Source: Rubellimicrobium aerolatum
GTDB taxonomy: Bacteria > Pseudomonadota > Alphaproteobacteria > Rhodobacterales > Rhodobacteraceae
DNA: 64,000 nt
Direction: 5' to 3'
Assembly: GCF_017872975.1 (NCBI RefSeq)
Contig: NZ_JAGGJP010000004.1
Span: 62,001-126,000, forward strand
The notes under the pieces are model-generated. The model did not search any database and had not been told where the DNA came from. It saw nothing but the letters and a program-made list of their open reading frames with translations. This document shows, in pieces, positions 19,521 through 29,604 of this stretch. The position numbers and the translations under genes are program-made. Positions within the stretch are counted from its first letter, which is position 1. Every line of letters starts with the position of its first letter.

Positions 19521-19727
19521 ATGGCCACCGGCACCGTCAAATGGTTCAACGCCACCAAGGGTTACGGCTTCATCGCCCCCGATGGTGGCAAGAAGGACGT
19601 GTTCGTCCACATCTCGGCCGTGGAACGGTCGGGCCTCACCAGCCTCAAGGACAACCAGAAGGTCACCTTCGACATCGAATCCGGCCGTGACGGCCGCGAG
19701 TCGGCGATCAACCTGTCCCTGGCCTGA
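19521..19727 (+). CDS. Cold-shock protein, CspA family (second copy)
   Basis: The product is 68 aa with RNP1 [10 protein letters not shown] and RNP2 DVFVHISAV. It differs from the copy at 18491 in about nine positions (for example F/Y in RNP1, R/K at GGRKD/GGKKD, and a few C-terminal residues). The ATG at 19521 is preceded by a GGAGA ribosome-binding site. It carries its own promoter and leader, so the two copies can be regulated separately. The function is RNA chaperone, as for the first copy. Confidence 0.95.
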   Translation: MATGTVKWFNATKGYGFIAPDGGKKDVFVHISAVERSGLTSLKDNQKVTFDIESGRDGRESAINLSLA

Positions 19728-20370
19728 TCCGCTGGACCATCCGGGGCCCCTGGCGCGCCCCGGCGCGTTCCTGATCCTCGCGCTGGCGGCCCTCGCCGCC
19801 TGCGCCCCCCCACCCGATCCATCGCCCGGGCCGCCGCCCGTCCCGGGCCGCGTCCTCGGCACGGCGCCCCGCCCCGGACCCCCCGAATCCACCGCCTCCG
19901 GCGAGGAGCTGGCCCTCGTCACGGCGATCCTTGCCGACCTCCAGTCCCGCTCCTTCGCCGAGAACCGGGAGTTCTGCGGCTACATCGGCCTGGATCCCCA
20001 GGGCCGCTGGGCCAGCAGCCCGATCATGGGCGGCACCGAGGCCTCCTGCCCCTTGCCCCGCGTCCCGCCGGGCCTGCGCGTGGTCGCCTCCTTCCACACC
20101 CATTCCACCTACAGCCCCTACTACGCCTCCGAATGGCCGACGACCCAGGACGTCGCCACCGACGCCTCCGACGACATCGACGGCTACATCGCCACGCCCG
20201 GCGGCCGGCTCTGGCACGTGGACACCGACGCGATGACCGTGCGCCAGCTCTGCGGGCGCGGCTGCCTGCCGCAGGACCCCAACTACGTCCCCGGCGACGA
20301 CGGCCCCCTGCGGCGCCAGATGACCTACAGCGAGCTCCTCGCCTGGGAGCGCTCGGCCGACGGGGCCTAG
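19687..20370 (+). CDS. Probable lipoprotein with DUF4329 (JAB-like) domain
   Basis: The frame encodes a signal sequence ending in a lipobox ([12 protein letters not shown]), a proline-rich spacer, and a domain with [23 protein letters not shown] and TTQDVATD. The E...HxH...D order resembles JAB/MPN metalloproteases, and the whole matches DUF4329. The start is uncertain: GTG 19687 is the only standard codon that keeps the signal sequence, but it overlaps the csp gene by 41 bp; a CTG at 19750 would give an ideal 18-residue lipoprotein signal. The stop overlaps the arylesterase stop on the other strand. Confidence 0.65.
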   Translation: MTAASRRSTCPWPDPLDHPGPLARPGAFLILALAALAACAPPPDPSPGPPPVPGRVLGTAPRPGPPESTASGEELALVTAILADLQSRSFAENREFCGYIGLDPQGRWASSPIMGGTEASCPLPRVPPGLRVVASFHTHSTYSPYYASEWPTTQDVATDASDDIDGYIATPGGRLWHVDTDAMTVRQLCGRGCLPQDPNYVPGDDGPLRRQMTYSELLAWERSADGA

Positions 20371-21023
20371 TCCACCCGCTCCAGCAGCTCCAGCACGCGC
20401 GGCCCGAGCCGTTCCACGATCCGCTCCACGCCGACGGCGTTGGGATGGATGCCGTCCGGCTGGAGGAACTCGGCCCGCGCCGTCGCGAGATCCACCCCGC
20501 CGTCGCGCAGCCCGGCGAAGAAGTCGGGCTCGACCAGCGCGCCGAACTCCGCCCCCAGCTCCGGGAAGATCGCGTCGAAGGCGCTCTCGTAGTCCGGCCC
20601 GTATTGCGCCGAGGCGTCGATCCCCACCAGCAGCACCGGAAGGTCGCGCCCCCGCGCTTCCTCCAGGATCGCCCGCAGGTTGCGCCGGCTCTCGGCCGGG
20701 TCGATCCCGCGCAGGAAGTCGTTGCCGCCCAGCTCCACGATCAGCGCGTCCGCGTCCTCCCCCAGCGCCCAGCCCACCCGCGACAGCCCGCCCGCCGTGG
20801 TGTCGCCCGAGACTCCGGCGTTCTGGACGATCACCGCCTCGCCGCGCCCGTCCAGCCATTCCTGCAACCGAGGCACGAATCCCTCCGCCGGCGGCAGCCC
20901 ATACCCGGCCGCCAGGCTGTCCCCGAGGACGACCACCGTGACCGGCTCCTGCGCCGCCGCCGGCGAAACGAGCAGCATTGTCGCGATCAGGTTGCGGACC
21001 AGCCGCGGCCCCCCATATCCCAC
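20367..21023 (-). CDS. SGNH/GDSL arylesterase (TesA type)
   Basis: The product is 218 aa if started at GTG 21023, which leaves a signal peptide ([13 protein letters not shown], cleaved before QEPV). The SGNH blocks are all present: [12 protein letters not shown] (block I, Ser), [12 protein letters not shown] (II, Gly), [10 protein letters not shown] (III, Asn) and [10 protein letters not shown] (V, Asp and His). It is a periplasmic esterase or lysophospholipase. The divergent tesA - ybbA - ybbP order is common in proteobacteria and supports the call. The gap to the ABC gene is only 22 bp, so the start may be slightly different. Confidence 0.88.
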   Translation of the reverse strand: MGYGGPRLVRNLIATMLLVSPAAAQEPVTVVVLGDSLAAGYGLPPAEGFVPRLQEWLDGRGEAVIVQNAGVSGDTTAGGLSRVGWALGEDADALIVELGGNDFLRGIDPAESRRNLRAILEEARGRDLPVLLVGIDASAQYGPDYESAFDAIFPELGAEFGALVEPDFFAGLRDGGVDLATARAEFLQPDGIHPNAVGVERIVERLGPRVLELLERVD

Positions 21024-21045
21024 CCGTGGCCGCCCCGGAGTTCCC

Positions 21046-21737
<692 letters not shown>

Positions 21738-21741
<4 letters not shown>

Positions 21742-24269
21742 CCGCCGCCGCGCGCCTCGCCTGGCGCGAGCTTCGGGGCGGCCTCAGGGGCGGCCTGCGC
21801 GGGTTCCGCATCTTCCTCCTCTGCCTCGCGCTGGGCGTCGCCGCCATCGCCGCCGTGGGCACCGTGCGCGCCGCCATCGAATCCGGCCTCGACCGCGAGG
21901 GCGCGCGCCTGCTCGGCGGGGATGCCGAGGCCGAGCTCACCTACCGCTTCGCCACCCCCGAGGAGCGGGACTGGCTCGCGGGCCTCGCCCCCCGCGTCTC
22001 CGAGGTGGTGGACTTCCGCTCCCTCGCCGTGGCCGACCCCACGGGCCGGGCCGACCGCGCGCTGACGCAGGTCAAGGCGGTGGACGACCTGTATCCCCTG
22101 ATCGGCGAGGTCCGGCTCGACCCGCCCCAGCCGCTCGACCGCGCGCTGGCCGGCGGCCCCCTCCCCGGCCTCGTGATGGAGCGGGCGCTGGTGGACCGGC
22201 TGGCGCTGGAGGTCGGCGACAGGGTGCGGCTCGGCACCCAGGACTTCACGCTGACGGCCGTGCTCCTGCGCTACCCCGACAACTCCACGGCGGGCTTCGG
22301 CCTCGGCCCCCGGACGCTGGTGCGGACGGCCGACCTCGCCGGCTCCGGCCTCCTGGCCGAGGGGACGCTCTTCAACACGGCCTATCGGCTCGACCTGCCC
22401 GAGGGCGCGGACCTCGATGCCCTCGCGGCGCAGGCCGAGTCGCTCTGGCGGGACCGGGGGATGCGCTGGCGCGACGCCCGCGACGGCGCGGGCGGCACGC
22501 AGGAGGTGGTCGAACGCCTCGGCCGCTTCCTCGTCCTCGTCGGCCTCTCGGGCCTCGCGGTCGGCGGCGTCGGCGTCTCGGCGGCGGTCGGCGCCTACCT
22601 GTCATCAAAGGCCGAGGTCATCGCCACCCTCCGCACCCTCGGCGCCTCCCGCGCGACGATCTTCGCCAGCTACTTCCTCCAGATCGGCGCGCTGGGCCTC
22701 GTCGGCGTGGCCCTCGGCCTGGTCCTCGGCGCGGGCCTCCCCCTCCTCCTCGCCCCGTGGATCGAGTCGCGGCTCCCCGTCCCCGCCGTCTTCGCCCTCT
22801 ACGGGGGCCCGCTGGCCGAGGCGCTGGTCTACGGCGTCCTCGCCCTCCTCCTGTTCACGCTCTGGCCGCTGGCGCGGGCGGGCGACGTGCGGGCGGCGGC
22901 GCTCTTCCGCGACGCGCTCTCCGGCGGGCGCAGGCTGCCGCGCCCGCCCTACCTCCTCGCCACCGCGCTGATCCTCGCGACACTCCTGGCCGTCGCCTCC
23001 TGGTTCCAGGGCTCGGCCAGCCTCACCCTCTGGACGGCGGCGGGCATCGCGGGGGCGCTCCTGCTCCTGGCGCTCGCCGCCGCCCTCGCCCGCGTCCTCG
23101 CGCGACGCCTGTCGGGCCGGGCGCGCGGCCGCCCCGCCCTGCGCCTCGCGCTGGGCAGCATCGGCGCGCGCGGCGGCGAGGCGACGCCGGTCGTCCTCTC
23201 GCTGGGCCTCGGCCTCGCCGTGCTGGCGGCGGTGGGCCAGATCGACGGCAACCTCCGCCGCGCCATCACCGGCGACCTTCCGGCGATCGCGCCCTCCTAC
23301 TTCGTCGTGGACATCCAGCCCGACCAGATCGAGGATTTCCGCGCCCGCCTGTCGGACCGGCCGGGGGTGGAGCGGGTCGAGGCCGCGCCCATGCTGCGCG
23401 GGATCATCACCCGGATCGACGGCCGCCCCGCCGAGGAGGTCGCGGGCGAGCACTGGACCTTGAACGGCGACCGGGGCCTCACCTACTCGGCCGCCCCGCC
23501 CCCCGGCACGACGATCACCGCCGGCGCCTGGTGGCCCGAGGATTACGCCGGCCCCCCGCTCGTCAGCTTCGCCGCCGAGGCCGGCGAGGAGCTGGGCCTC
23601 CGGCTCGGCCAGCGCCTGACGGTCAACGTGCTCGGCCGCGACATCGAGGCGACCATCGCCAGCTTCCGCGACGTGGATTTCCGCAGCGCCGGGATCGGCT
23701 TCATTCTGTCGCTGAACCCCTCGGCGCTGGCCGGCGCCCCCCATAGCTGGATCGCCACGGTCTATGCCGAGGAATCCGCCGAGGGCCCCCTCCTGCGCGA
23801 CCTCGCCGAGGCCTATCCGAACATCACCGCCATCCGCGTCCGCGACGCGGTGGACGAGGCGCAGCGCATCGTCGCGGGCGCGACCGCGGCGATCCGCGTG
23901 GCGGCGCTGGCGACGCTGGCGACCGGGTTCCTGGTGATCCTGGGCGCGGCGGCGGCGGGGGAGAGGGCGCGGGCCTGGGAGGCGGCGATCCTCAAGACGC
24001 TGGGGGCCGAGCGTCGGCTGATCCTTCGCAGCTTCGCGCTCCGCGCCGCCCTCCTCGGCCTCGCGGCGGCGGCGGTGGCGCTGGGGGCGGGCCTCCTCGG
24101 CGCCTGGGCGGTGATGACCTTCGTCATGGACGGCGAGTTCCGCCCCGTCTGGGGCAGCGCGCTGGCCATCGTCCTGGGCGGCACCCTTGCCACGCTGCTG
24201 ACCGGCCTCCTGTTCGCGCTGCGCCCCCTGGCGGCGCGGCCCGCGCGCATCCTGCGCGCGCGCGAGTGA
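21738..24269 (+). CDS. FtsX-like ABC permease, YbbP type
   Basis: The product is 843 aa with ten predicted membrane helices in the YbbP layout: one N-terminal helix (residues ~23-42), a large periplasmic domain, helices near 260-420 with an FtsX core (VSAAVGAYLSSKAEVIATL), a second periplasmic domain, and a C-terminal FtsX core (AATAGERARAWEAAILKTLGAE-like, residues ~745-835). It is the partner of the preceding ATPase. Envelope function and substrate are unknown; the neighbouring esterase suggests lipid-related chemistry. The last 27 bases plus the stop are repeated downstream. Confidence 0.92.
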
Positions 24270-24341
24270 GGACGTGCTCCAGAACGACAGCTGGGGCCAC
24301 CGCCAGGGCGCGCGCATCCTGCGCGCGCGCGAGTGAGGACG
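24242..24341. repeat. 33-bp direct repeat covering the end of the YbbP gene
   Basis: Bases 24242-24274 (the last nine codons, the TGA and the next five bases) are repeated exactly at 24309-24341, with a 67-bp offset. The second copy is outside the gene. Confidence 0.85.
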
Positions 24342-24392
24342 CCCCGGAGGCTCCGCCCCCGGACCCCCGGCGTATTTGCGCCAAGTTGATGG
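24341..24392. repeat. Dispersed intergenic palindrome, family A, copy 2
   Basis: ggaggctccgcccccggacc followed by cccggcgtatttgcgccaag has the same hairpin and following ATTT-GG-CCAA box as the copies near 7.7 and 27.3 kb. It lies between convergent genes and could act as a bidirectional terminator. Confidence 0.7.
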
Positions 24393-24408
24393 GCCATCGC
24401 CGGGCGGG

Positions 24409-24459
24409 CCGATGCCCCGTCCGAACCGATGCCCCATCCGAACCGACGCCCCGTCCGCA
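24409..24459. repeat. Three 17-bp tandem repeats
   Basis: Three units of ccgatgccccgtccgaa lie end to end at 24409-24425, 24426-24442 and 24443-24459; the second and third differ from the first at one and two positions. They lie between the YbbP gene and gltX. Confidence 0.85.
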
Positions 24460-24494
24460 TCGCAGGCTGGGGCTTCACCCCTCCCTGCGCCCGG

Positions 24495-25820
24495 TCAGTC
24501 CTGAAGCGACGGCTTCACCCGGAGGAGCGGCATCAGCGCGGCCATGTCGGGCCCGGCGTCGCGGCCCGTCACCAGCCGGCGCAGCGGCAGGAACAACCCC
24601 TTGCCCTTGCGCCCCGTCGCGGCCTTGAGAGCGCCCGTCCACTCGCCCCAGGTCGAGGCGTCGTAGGGCGGCTCGGCCAGCGCGGCGAGCGCCTGCTGGA
24701 CGAATTCCCGGTCCTCCTCGGCGGCCACGCCCGCGCCGCCCTCGGACAGCACCCGCCACCAGTCGGCGATCTCGGACGCCTTGGCGACGTTCTCGTGCAG
24801 CACCGCCCAGAAGGCTGCCCGCAGCTCTTCCGGCACTCCCGCCCTCGCCAGCTCCGGCTCCACCGCCTCCAGCGGCTTCGCCGCCAGCGCCTTCTGCGTC
24901 AGCGGCCAGAGGTCCTCGGCGTCGAACTTGGTCGGCGCCGCGCCGAAGCTGCCGAGCCGGAAGCCGTCCACGACCTCCCGGACGCTCGACCGCAGCTCCA
25001 CCGGGTCCGACGACCCCAGCCGCGCCATCAGCGACAGCACCGCCATCGGCTCCACCCCCTGCGCCCGCAGGTCGCGCAGGGACAGCGTTCCCAGGCGCTT
25101 CGACAGCCCCTCGCCCTGCGGCCCGGTCAGCAGCGAATGGTGGGCGAAGCGCGGCGGCTCCGCGCCCAGCGCCCGGATGATCTGGATCTGCGTCGCCGTG
25201 TTGGTCACGTGGTCCGCGCCCCGCACGATGTCCGTGACCCCCATCTCCGCGTCGTCCACCGAGGACGCGAAGGTATAGAGCCACTGCCCGTCCTCCTTCC
25301 GGATCACCGGGTCCGACACGCTCTCGGCGTCGATGGAGATCGGCCCGAGAATGCCGTCCTCCCACTCGATCCGCCCCGGATCGAGGAGGAAGCGCCAATG
25401 CGACGGCCGCTCGGTCCGCAGCCGCGCCTTTTCGTCCTCGCCCAGCTTCAGCGCCGCCCGGTCATAGACCGGCGGCTTGCCCATCGAGAGCTGCTTCTTG
25501 CGCTTGAGGTCCAGCTCGGCCGGCGTCTCGAAGCACTCGTAGACGCGGCCCGCCGCGACCAGCCGCGCCTTCGCCGCCTCGTAGCGGTCGGTGCGGAGCG
25601 ACTGCCGCTCCTCGCGGTCCCAGGTCAGGCCCAGCCACGCCAGGTCCTCCTTCAGGCCCTCGACGTACTCCTCCCTCGACCGCACCGGGTCGGTGTCGTC
25701 GATCCGCAGCAGGAAGGTCCCGCCCGCCTGTCGCGCGATGGCATGGTTGAACAGCGCGGCGCGCAGGTTGCCGATGTGGATCCAGCCGGTGGGCGACGGG
25801 GCGAAGCGGGTGACGGTCAT
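24495..25820 (-). CDS. gltX: Glutamate--tRNA ligase
   Basis: The product is 441 aa, a class I synthetase. The HIGH-like motif is APSPTGWIHIGNLR at the N-terminus and the KMSKS-like motif is GEGLSKRLG near residue 240. The catalytic domain (LLRIDDTDPVRSREEY, then VRGADHVTNTATQ) matches GluRS, and the C-terminal anticodon-binding domain is present. Alphaproteobacteria often hold two gltX genes, so this copy could be discriminating or tuned to one tRNA. The start ATG at 25820 precedes MTVTRFAPSPTG. It is divergent from the zincin gene by 66 bp. Confidence 0.95.
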   Translation of the reverse strand: MTVTRFAPSPTGWIHIGNLRAALFNHAIARQAGGTFLLRIDDTDPVRSREEYVEGLKEDLAWLGLTWDREERQSLRTDRYEAAKARLVAAGRVYECFETPAELDLKRKKQLSMGKPPVYDRAALKLGEDEKARLRTERPSHWRFLLDPGRIEWEDGILGPISIDAESVSDPVIRKEDGQWLYTFASSVDDAEMGVTDIVRGADHVTNTATQIQIIRALGAEPPRFAHHSLLTGPQGEGLSKRLGTLSLRDLRAQGVEPMAVLSLMARLGSSDPVELRSSVREVVDGFRLGSFGAAPTKFDAEDLWPLTQKALAAKPLEAVEPELARAGVPEELRAAFWAVLHENVAKASEIADWWRVLSEGGAGVAAEEDREFVQQALAALAEPPYDASTWGEWTGALKAATGRKGKGLFLPLRRLVTGRDAGPDMAALMPLLRVKPSLQD

Positions 25821-25886
25821 GGGCGCGGTCCTTGCAGGGCGCGCGAGCCCTTCCACAGACGCCCCGGTTTGTCCATATGGAGGCCC

Positions 25887-26279
25887 ATGGACCACATCGC
25901 CCCCACCTGCGACGAGATCGAGGAGCTCGCCCGCGAGACCGTCGCCAACCTGCCCCCCGCCTTCCGCGAGGCGGCGCAGGCCGTCGTGATCCGCGTCGTC
26001 GACTTCGCCTCCGACGAGATGCTGGAGGAGACGGAGAGCGATCCGTTCGACCTCACCGGCCTGTATGACGGCATCCCGATGACCGAGAAGTCGAACTGGG
26101 ACCAGCCCAACGGCCCCGACACCGTCTGGCTCTTCCGCCGCCCGATCCTCGACGAATGGGCCGAGCGCGGCAACGTCACCATCGCCGACCTCGTGCACCA
26201 CGTCACCATCCACGAGTTCGCCCACCACTTCGGATGGTCCGACGACGACATCGCCGCCATCGACCAGTGGTGGCACTAG
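25887..26279 (+). CDS. Small zincin-like metallopeptidase family protein (PF06262 type)
   Basis: The product is 130 aa, a minimal zincin. The HExxH site is TIHEFAHHFGWSDDDI near the C-terminus, where the Gly and the following Asp match the short zincin signature. The N-terminal half includes ETVANLPPAFREAAQAV and the conserved DPFDLTGLYDG. It is predicted cytoplasmic. Substrates of this widespread family are unknown. The start ATG at 25887 precedes MDHIAPTCDEIEELA. Confidence 0.88.
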   Translation: MDHIAPTCDEIEELARETVANLPPAFREAAQAVVIRVVDFASDEMLEETESDPFDLTGLYDGIPMTEKSNWDQPNGPDTVWLFRRPILDEWAERGNVTIADLVHHVTIHEFAHHFGWSDDDIAAIDQWWH

Positions 26280-26398
26280 GCCGCGCGGCGGCGAACAGGC
26301 GCTGTGCGCCCGCCCCCCATGGCTCCGCGCGCCCGTCGCGCTAGCTTCCCGGTCGCGCCGGACCCGAGGCGCCAAGCCAAGGCCAGGGAGGGCCACCC

Positions 26399-27322
26399 AT
26401 GAGACTGTCGCGCCGCCACGCTCTGATCGCCGGGGCCGTCCTGCCCCTCGCCGCGCCCGCGCTGCTGCGCGCCCGCCCCGCCCTCGCGCAGGACGCCCCC
26501 GCCGCCGCGCCCACCCCTCTCAGCCGCAGCTTCACCCTGGGCGAGATGAAGGTCACCGCGCTCCTCGCCGGCACGGGAGCGCAGGAGAACCCGCACGAGA
26601 TCTTCGGCCTCAACGTCGATCAGGCCACCTTCGAGCGGGAGTCGGCCGAGAACTTCATCCCCGCCGACCGAAGCGTGGGCTTCTTCACCCCGACGCTGGT
26701 GGACACGGGACGCGAGCGCATCCTCTTCGACACCGGCATGATGGCCGCCGGCCTCCTCGCCGCGATGGGGCACGCGGGCTACGCGCCCGCCGACGTGACC
26801 CATGTGGTGCTGACCCACCACCACCCCGACCACATCGGCGGGCTCACCGACGACGCCGGCTCCCCCACCTTCCCCGAGGCCGCCTACCTGACCGGGCAGG
26901 CCGAGTTCGACCACTGGGCGGCCCAGGGCAACGAGGGCTTCGAGGCCAAGGTCCGGCCCTTCGCCGAACGCATGACCTTCCTCGCCCCCGATCAGGAGGC
27001 CGCCCCCGGCGTCACCGCCGTCGAGGCCTTCGGGCACACCCCCGGCCACCTGGCCTTCCGTCTGGAGAGCGGCGGCCAGGGCCTGCTGCTCACGGCGGAC
27101 ACCGCGAACCACTACGTCTGGTCGCTCGCCAACCCCGACTGGGAGGTGCTCTACGACGCCGACAAGGCGCAGGCCGCCGCCACGCGCCGCCGCCTCCTGG
27201 GAATGCTGGCCGCCGAGAGGATGCCGATGCTGGGCTACCACATGCCCTTCCCCGCCGTGGGCTTCGTCGAGCCGGACGGCGACGGCTTCCGCTGGGTGCC
27301 GCACAGCTACCAGCTCTCCTGA
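26399..27322 (+). CDS. Exported MBL-fold metallo-hydrolase
   Basis: The product is 307 aa. A Tat-type leader (RLSRRHALIAGAVLPLAAPALL, then ARPALAQ) exports it folded. The metallo-beta-lactamase core carries the HxHxDH motif in THHHPDHIGG, HTPGHLAF for the third His, TADTANH with the bridging Asp, and a C-terminal GYHMPFP His. The substrate is unknown; related proteins include lactonases and general esterases. It is a single gene between the zincin and the family A repeat. Confidence 0.9.
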   Translation: MRLSRRHALIAGAVLPLAAPALLRARPALAQDAPAAAPTPLSRSFTLGEMKVTALLAGTGAQENPHEIFGLNVDQATFERESAENFIPADRSVGFFTPTLVDTGRERILFDTGMMAAGLLAAMGHAGYAPADVTHVVLTHHHPDHIGGLTDDAGSPTFPEAAYLTGQAEFDHWAAQGNEGFEAKVRPFAERMTFLAPDQEAAPGVTAVEAFGHTPGHLAFRLESGGQGLLLTADTANHYVWSLANPDWEVLYDADKAQAAATRRRLLGMLAAERMPMLGYHMPFPAVGFVEPDGDGFRWVPHSYQLS

Positions 27323-27331
27323 GCCGGACGC

Positions 27332-27400
27332 GGGGGATGGGGGCTCCGCCCCCGTCTCCTGCGGAGACCCCCCCGGGATATTTGGGACCAAAGGAAGAGC
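27332..27400. repeat. Dispersed intergenic palindrome, family A, copy 3
   Basis: gggggctccgcccccgtctc, then ctgcggag and ccccgggatatttgggacc, matches the copy at 7654 over nearly its whole length, including the CTCCTGCGGAG inner palindrome. Confidence 0.75.
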
Positions 27401-27475
27401 CACGCGCCGCGCCGGCCCGCCTTGCATCCCCCGACCGCCCCCGGCATGGTCGCGCCGACCTCAAGGAAGCCTCCC

Positions 27476-28423
27476 ATGCGCGACATCCTCACCGTCACCC
27501 TGAACCCGGCGCTCGACTTCGCCACGGCGGTCGATCAGGTCGTGCCGGCGGTCAAGCTCCGCTGCGCGCCCGCGCGGATGGACCCCGGCGGCGGCGGCAT
27601 CAACGTCTCCCGTGCCATCGCGCTGCTGGGCGGCGCGTCGCGCTGCCTCGTGGCGCTCGGCGGCCGCAACGGCGAGACGCTGGCCGAGCTGCTCCGCGCC
27701 GCCGGGATCGAGCTCCTCGTCCACCGCACCCCCGGCGAGACCCGCTCCTCCCTGTCCGTGCGCGACGAGAAGCGGGGCGAGCAATACCGCTTCATGCTCC
27801 CCGGCCCGCCGTGGTCGCCGCTGGAGGTGATCGAGGTCGAGAAGGCCATCATCGACGCCGCCCGGCCCGAGGGGATGGTGGTGATCTCGGGCACCATGCC
27901 GCCCGGCGTCTTGCCCGACCTCATCCCCGACCTTTGCGGCAAGCTGCGCGCCAAGGGCTGCGAAACGGTGGTGGACACTTCCGGCCCCGCCCTCCACCTG
28001 ATCGCCCGCGCCAGGGGCCCCGCCCCCGACGTGCTGCGGATGAACCAGGAGGAGGCCGACGATCTCGCCGGGCGCCGGCTCGCCAGCCTGCCCGACAGCG
28101 CCGACTTCGCGCAGGGCCTTGTCCGGCAGGGCGTCGCGCGCATGGTCATCGTCGCGCGCGGCCCGGAAGGGTCGGTGCTGGCCACCGAGGGGAGCCGCTT
28201 CCACTCCCGCGCCGCCGACGTGCCCGTCCGCAGCAAGGTCGGCGCGGGCGACACCTTCGTAGGCTCCTTCACGCTGGCCCTCGCGCAGGGGCTGCCGGTC
28301 GAGGAGGCGCTCAAGCGCGGCGTCGCCGGAGCCTCGGCGGCGGTGATGACCGAGGGCACCGCCCTGTGCCGCCGCGAGGACGTGGAGCGGCTGATCGAGG
28401 TCTGTCCGACCACGCCGATCTGA
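27476..28423 (+). CDS. PfkB-family sugar kinase (1-phosphofructokinase type)
   Basis: The product is 315 aa. The N-terminus (ILTVTLNPALDFATAVD) and GPGGKGxN-equivalent DPGGGGINVSRAI are those of the FruK/LacC branch of PfkB kinases; the C-terminal KVGAGDTFVGSFTLAL holds the anion hole and catalytic Asp. It phosphorylates fructose 1-phosphate, fructose 6-phosphate or tagatose 6-phosphate; which one cannot be told. No PTS or sugar transporter lies beside it. The ATG at 27476 follows AAGGAA at 9 bp. Confidence 0.88.
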   Translation: MRDILTVTLNPALDFATAVDQVVPAVKLRCAPARMDPGGGGINVSRAIALLGGASRCLVALGGRNGETLAELLRAAGIELLVHRTPGETRSSLSVRDEKRGEQYRFMLPGPPWSPLEVIEVEKAIIDAARPEGMVVISGTMPPGVLPDLIPDLCGKLRAKGCETVVDTSGPALHLIARARGPAPDVLRMNQEEADDLAGRRLASLPDSADFAQGLVRQGVARMVIVARGPEGSVLATEGSRFHSRAADVPVRSKVGAGDTFVGSFTLALAQGLPVEEALKRGVAGASAAVMTEGTALCRREDVERLIEVCPTTPI

Positions 28424-28749
28424 GGCCGGGGCGCGCGCGACCCTCCGTCGGCGGCCCCACGCGCCCCCGATCCCTAAAATCCCACGCAACACGCAACGCC
28501 CGGTGCTGTCAGAGGTCGTTCACCTTTCCCGGGCACATTGCTCGCACAGGCCCCAAGGACCGGGCGCCCGCCGGGACCCCCCGTCGCGCGTCCGGAGCCA
28601 TCCTCGTCGCTGGGCCTCCTGCTGTTTGAAGGGACGCCGAGCGGCCGGCAGCCCCCCTGGGAGGACCCGCCCCCGCGCAGGACTGCGCCGGGGCGGGGCC
28701 GCAAAGACCCAGCCGCCGCGCGTCGTGCACGCGCTGACGGGCCGCCCCC
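28424..28749. other. 326-bp gap between convergent genes; nothing recognised
   Basis: The gap lies between the sugar kinase and the ABC permease stop. It is GC-rich with a short AT-rich patch (cctaaaatccc near 28470). I see no gene, RNA or clear terminator with a T-tract. Confidence 0.5.
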
Positions 28750-29601
28750 TCAGTTGGGCGTGAGCCCGCGCAGCCGCTCGTTCCGCCGTCGCAGCAGCTC
28801 CAGCGCCGCCAGCAGCAGGATCGACACCGCGATCAGCACCGTCGCCGCCGCCAGGATGGTGGGCGAGATCTGCTCGCGCAGGCCGATGAACATCTGCCAG
28901 GGCAGCGTCTTCTGCCCCGCCGCGCCGAGGAACATCACCACCACCACCTCGTCGAACGAGGTGATGAAGGCGAACAGCGCCCCGGAGATCACCCCCGGCA
29001 GGATCAGCGGCATCTGCACCGTCCAGAAGGTCCGCATCGGTCCCGCGCCCAGGGACGCCGCCGCCCGCGTCAGCGACTTGTCGAATCCCACCAGCGTCGC
29101 CGTCACCGTGATGATGACGAAGGGGATGCCCAGCGCCGCGTGCGCCAGCACCACCCCCCAGTAGGTCCCCTGCAAGCCGATCCGCGAGTAGAAGAAGTAC
29201 ATCCCCGCCGCCGAGATGATGAGCGGCACGATCATCGGCGAGATCAGGATCGCCATGATCGCCCGCTTGAACGGCACGTGGGACTGCGACAGCCCCACCG
29301 CCGCCAGCGTCCCCAGCGCCACCGCCAGCAGCGTCGCCACCGGCGCGATGGCGAGCGAGTTCCACAGCGGCCCCTGCCAGTCGACGTTGGTGAAGAAGTC
29401 GCGGTAGTGCTCCAGCGAATAGCCCGCCGGGTCCAGCCGCAGCATCTCCGGCGTGAAGGTGAAGAAGTCCTGCGCGTTGAAGGACAGCGGCACCACGACC
29501 AGCAGCGGGGCGATCAGGTAGAACAGGATCAGCCCGCAGATGACGCGGAACGCGTAGTGCCAGACCCGTTGCCCGGTCGAGGCGTAGCTTGGCAGCGCCA
29601 T
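28750..29601 (-). CDS. Polyamine-type ABC transporter permease (PotC-like)
   Basis: The product is 283 aa with six predicted membrane helices. The cytoplasmic EAA loop is TLVGFDKSLTRAAASLGAGP, which contacts the ATPase. It is preceded by PLLVVVPLSFNAQDFF, typical of PotC/YdcV permeases. It is the last gene of the four-gene importer, starting 3 bp after the stop of the other permease. The complex imports a polyamine, GABA-like or opine-like solute; the exact ligand is unknown. Confidence 0.92.
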   Translation of the reverse strand: MALPSYASTGQRVWHYAFRVICGLILFYLIAPLLVVVPLSFNAQDFFTFTPEMLRLDPAGYSLEHYRDFFTNVDWQGPLWNSLAIAPVATLLAVALGTLAAVGLSQSHVPFKRAIMAILISPMIVPLIISAAGMYFFYSRIGLQGTYWGVVLAHAALGIPFVIITVTATLVGFDKSLTRAAASLGAGPMRTFWTVQMPLILPGVISGALFAFITSFDEVVVVMFLGAAGQKTLPWQMFIGLREQISPTILAAATVLIAVSILLLAALELLRRRNERLRGLTPN

Positions 29602-29604
29602 GGA

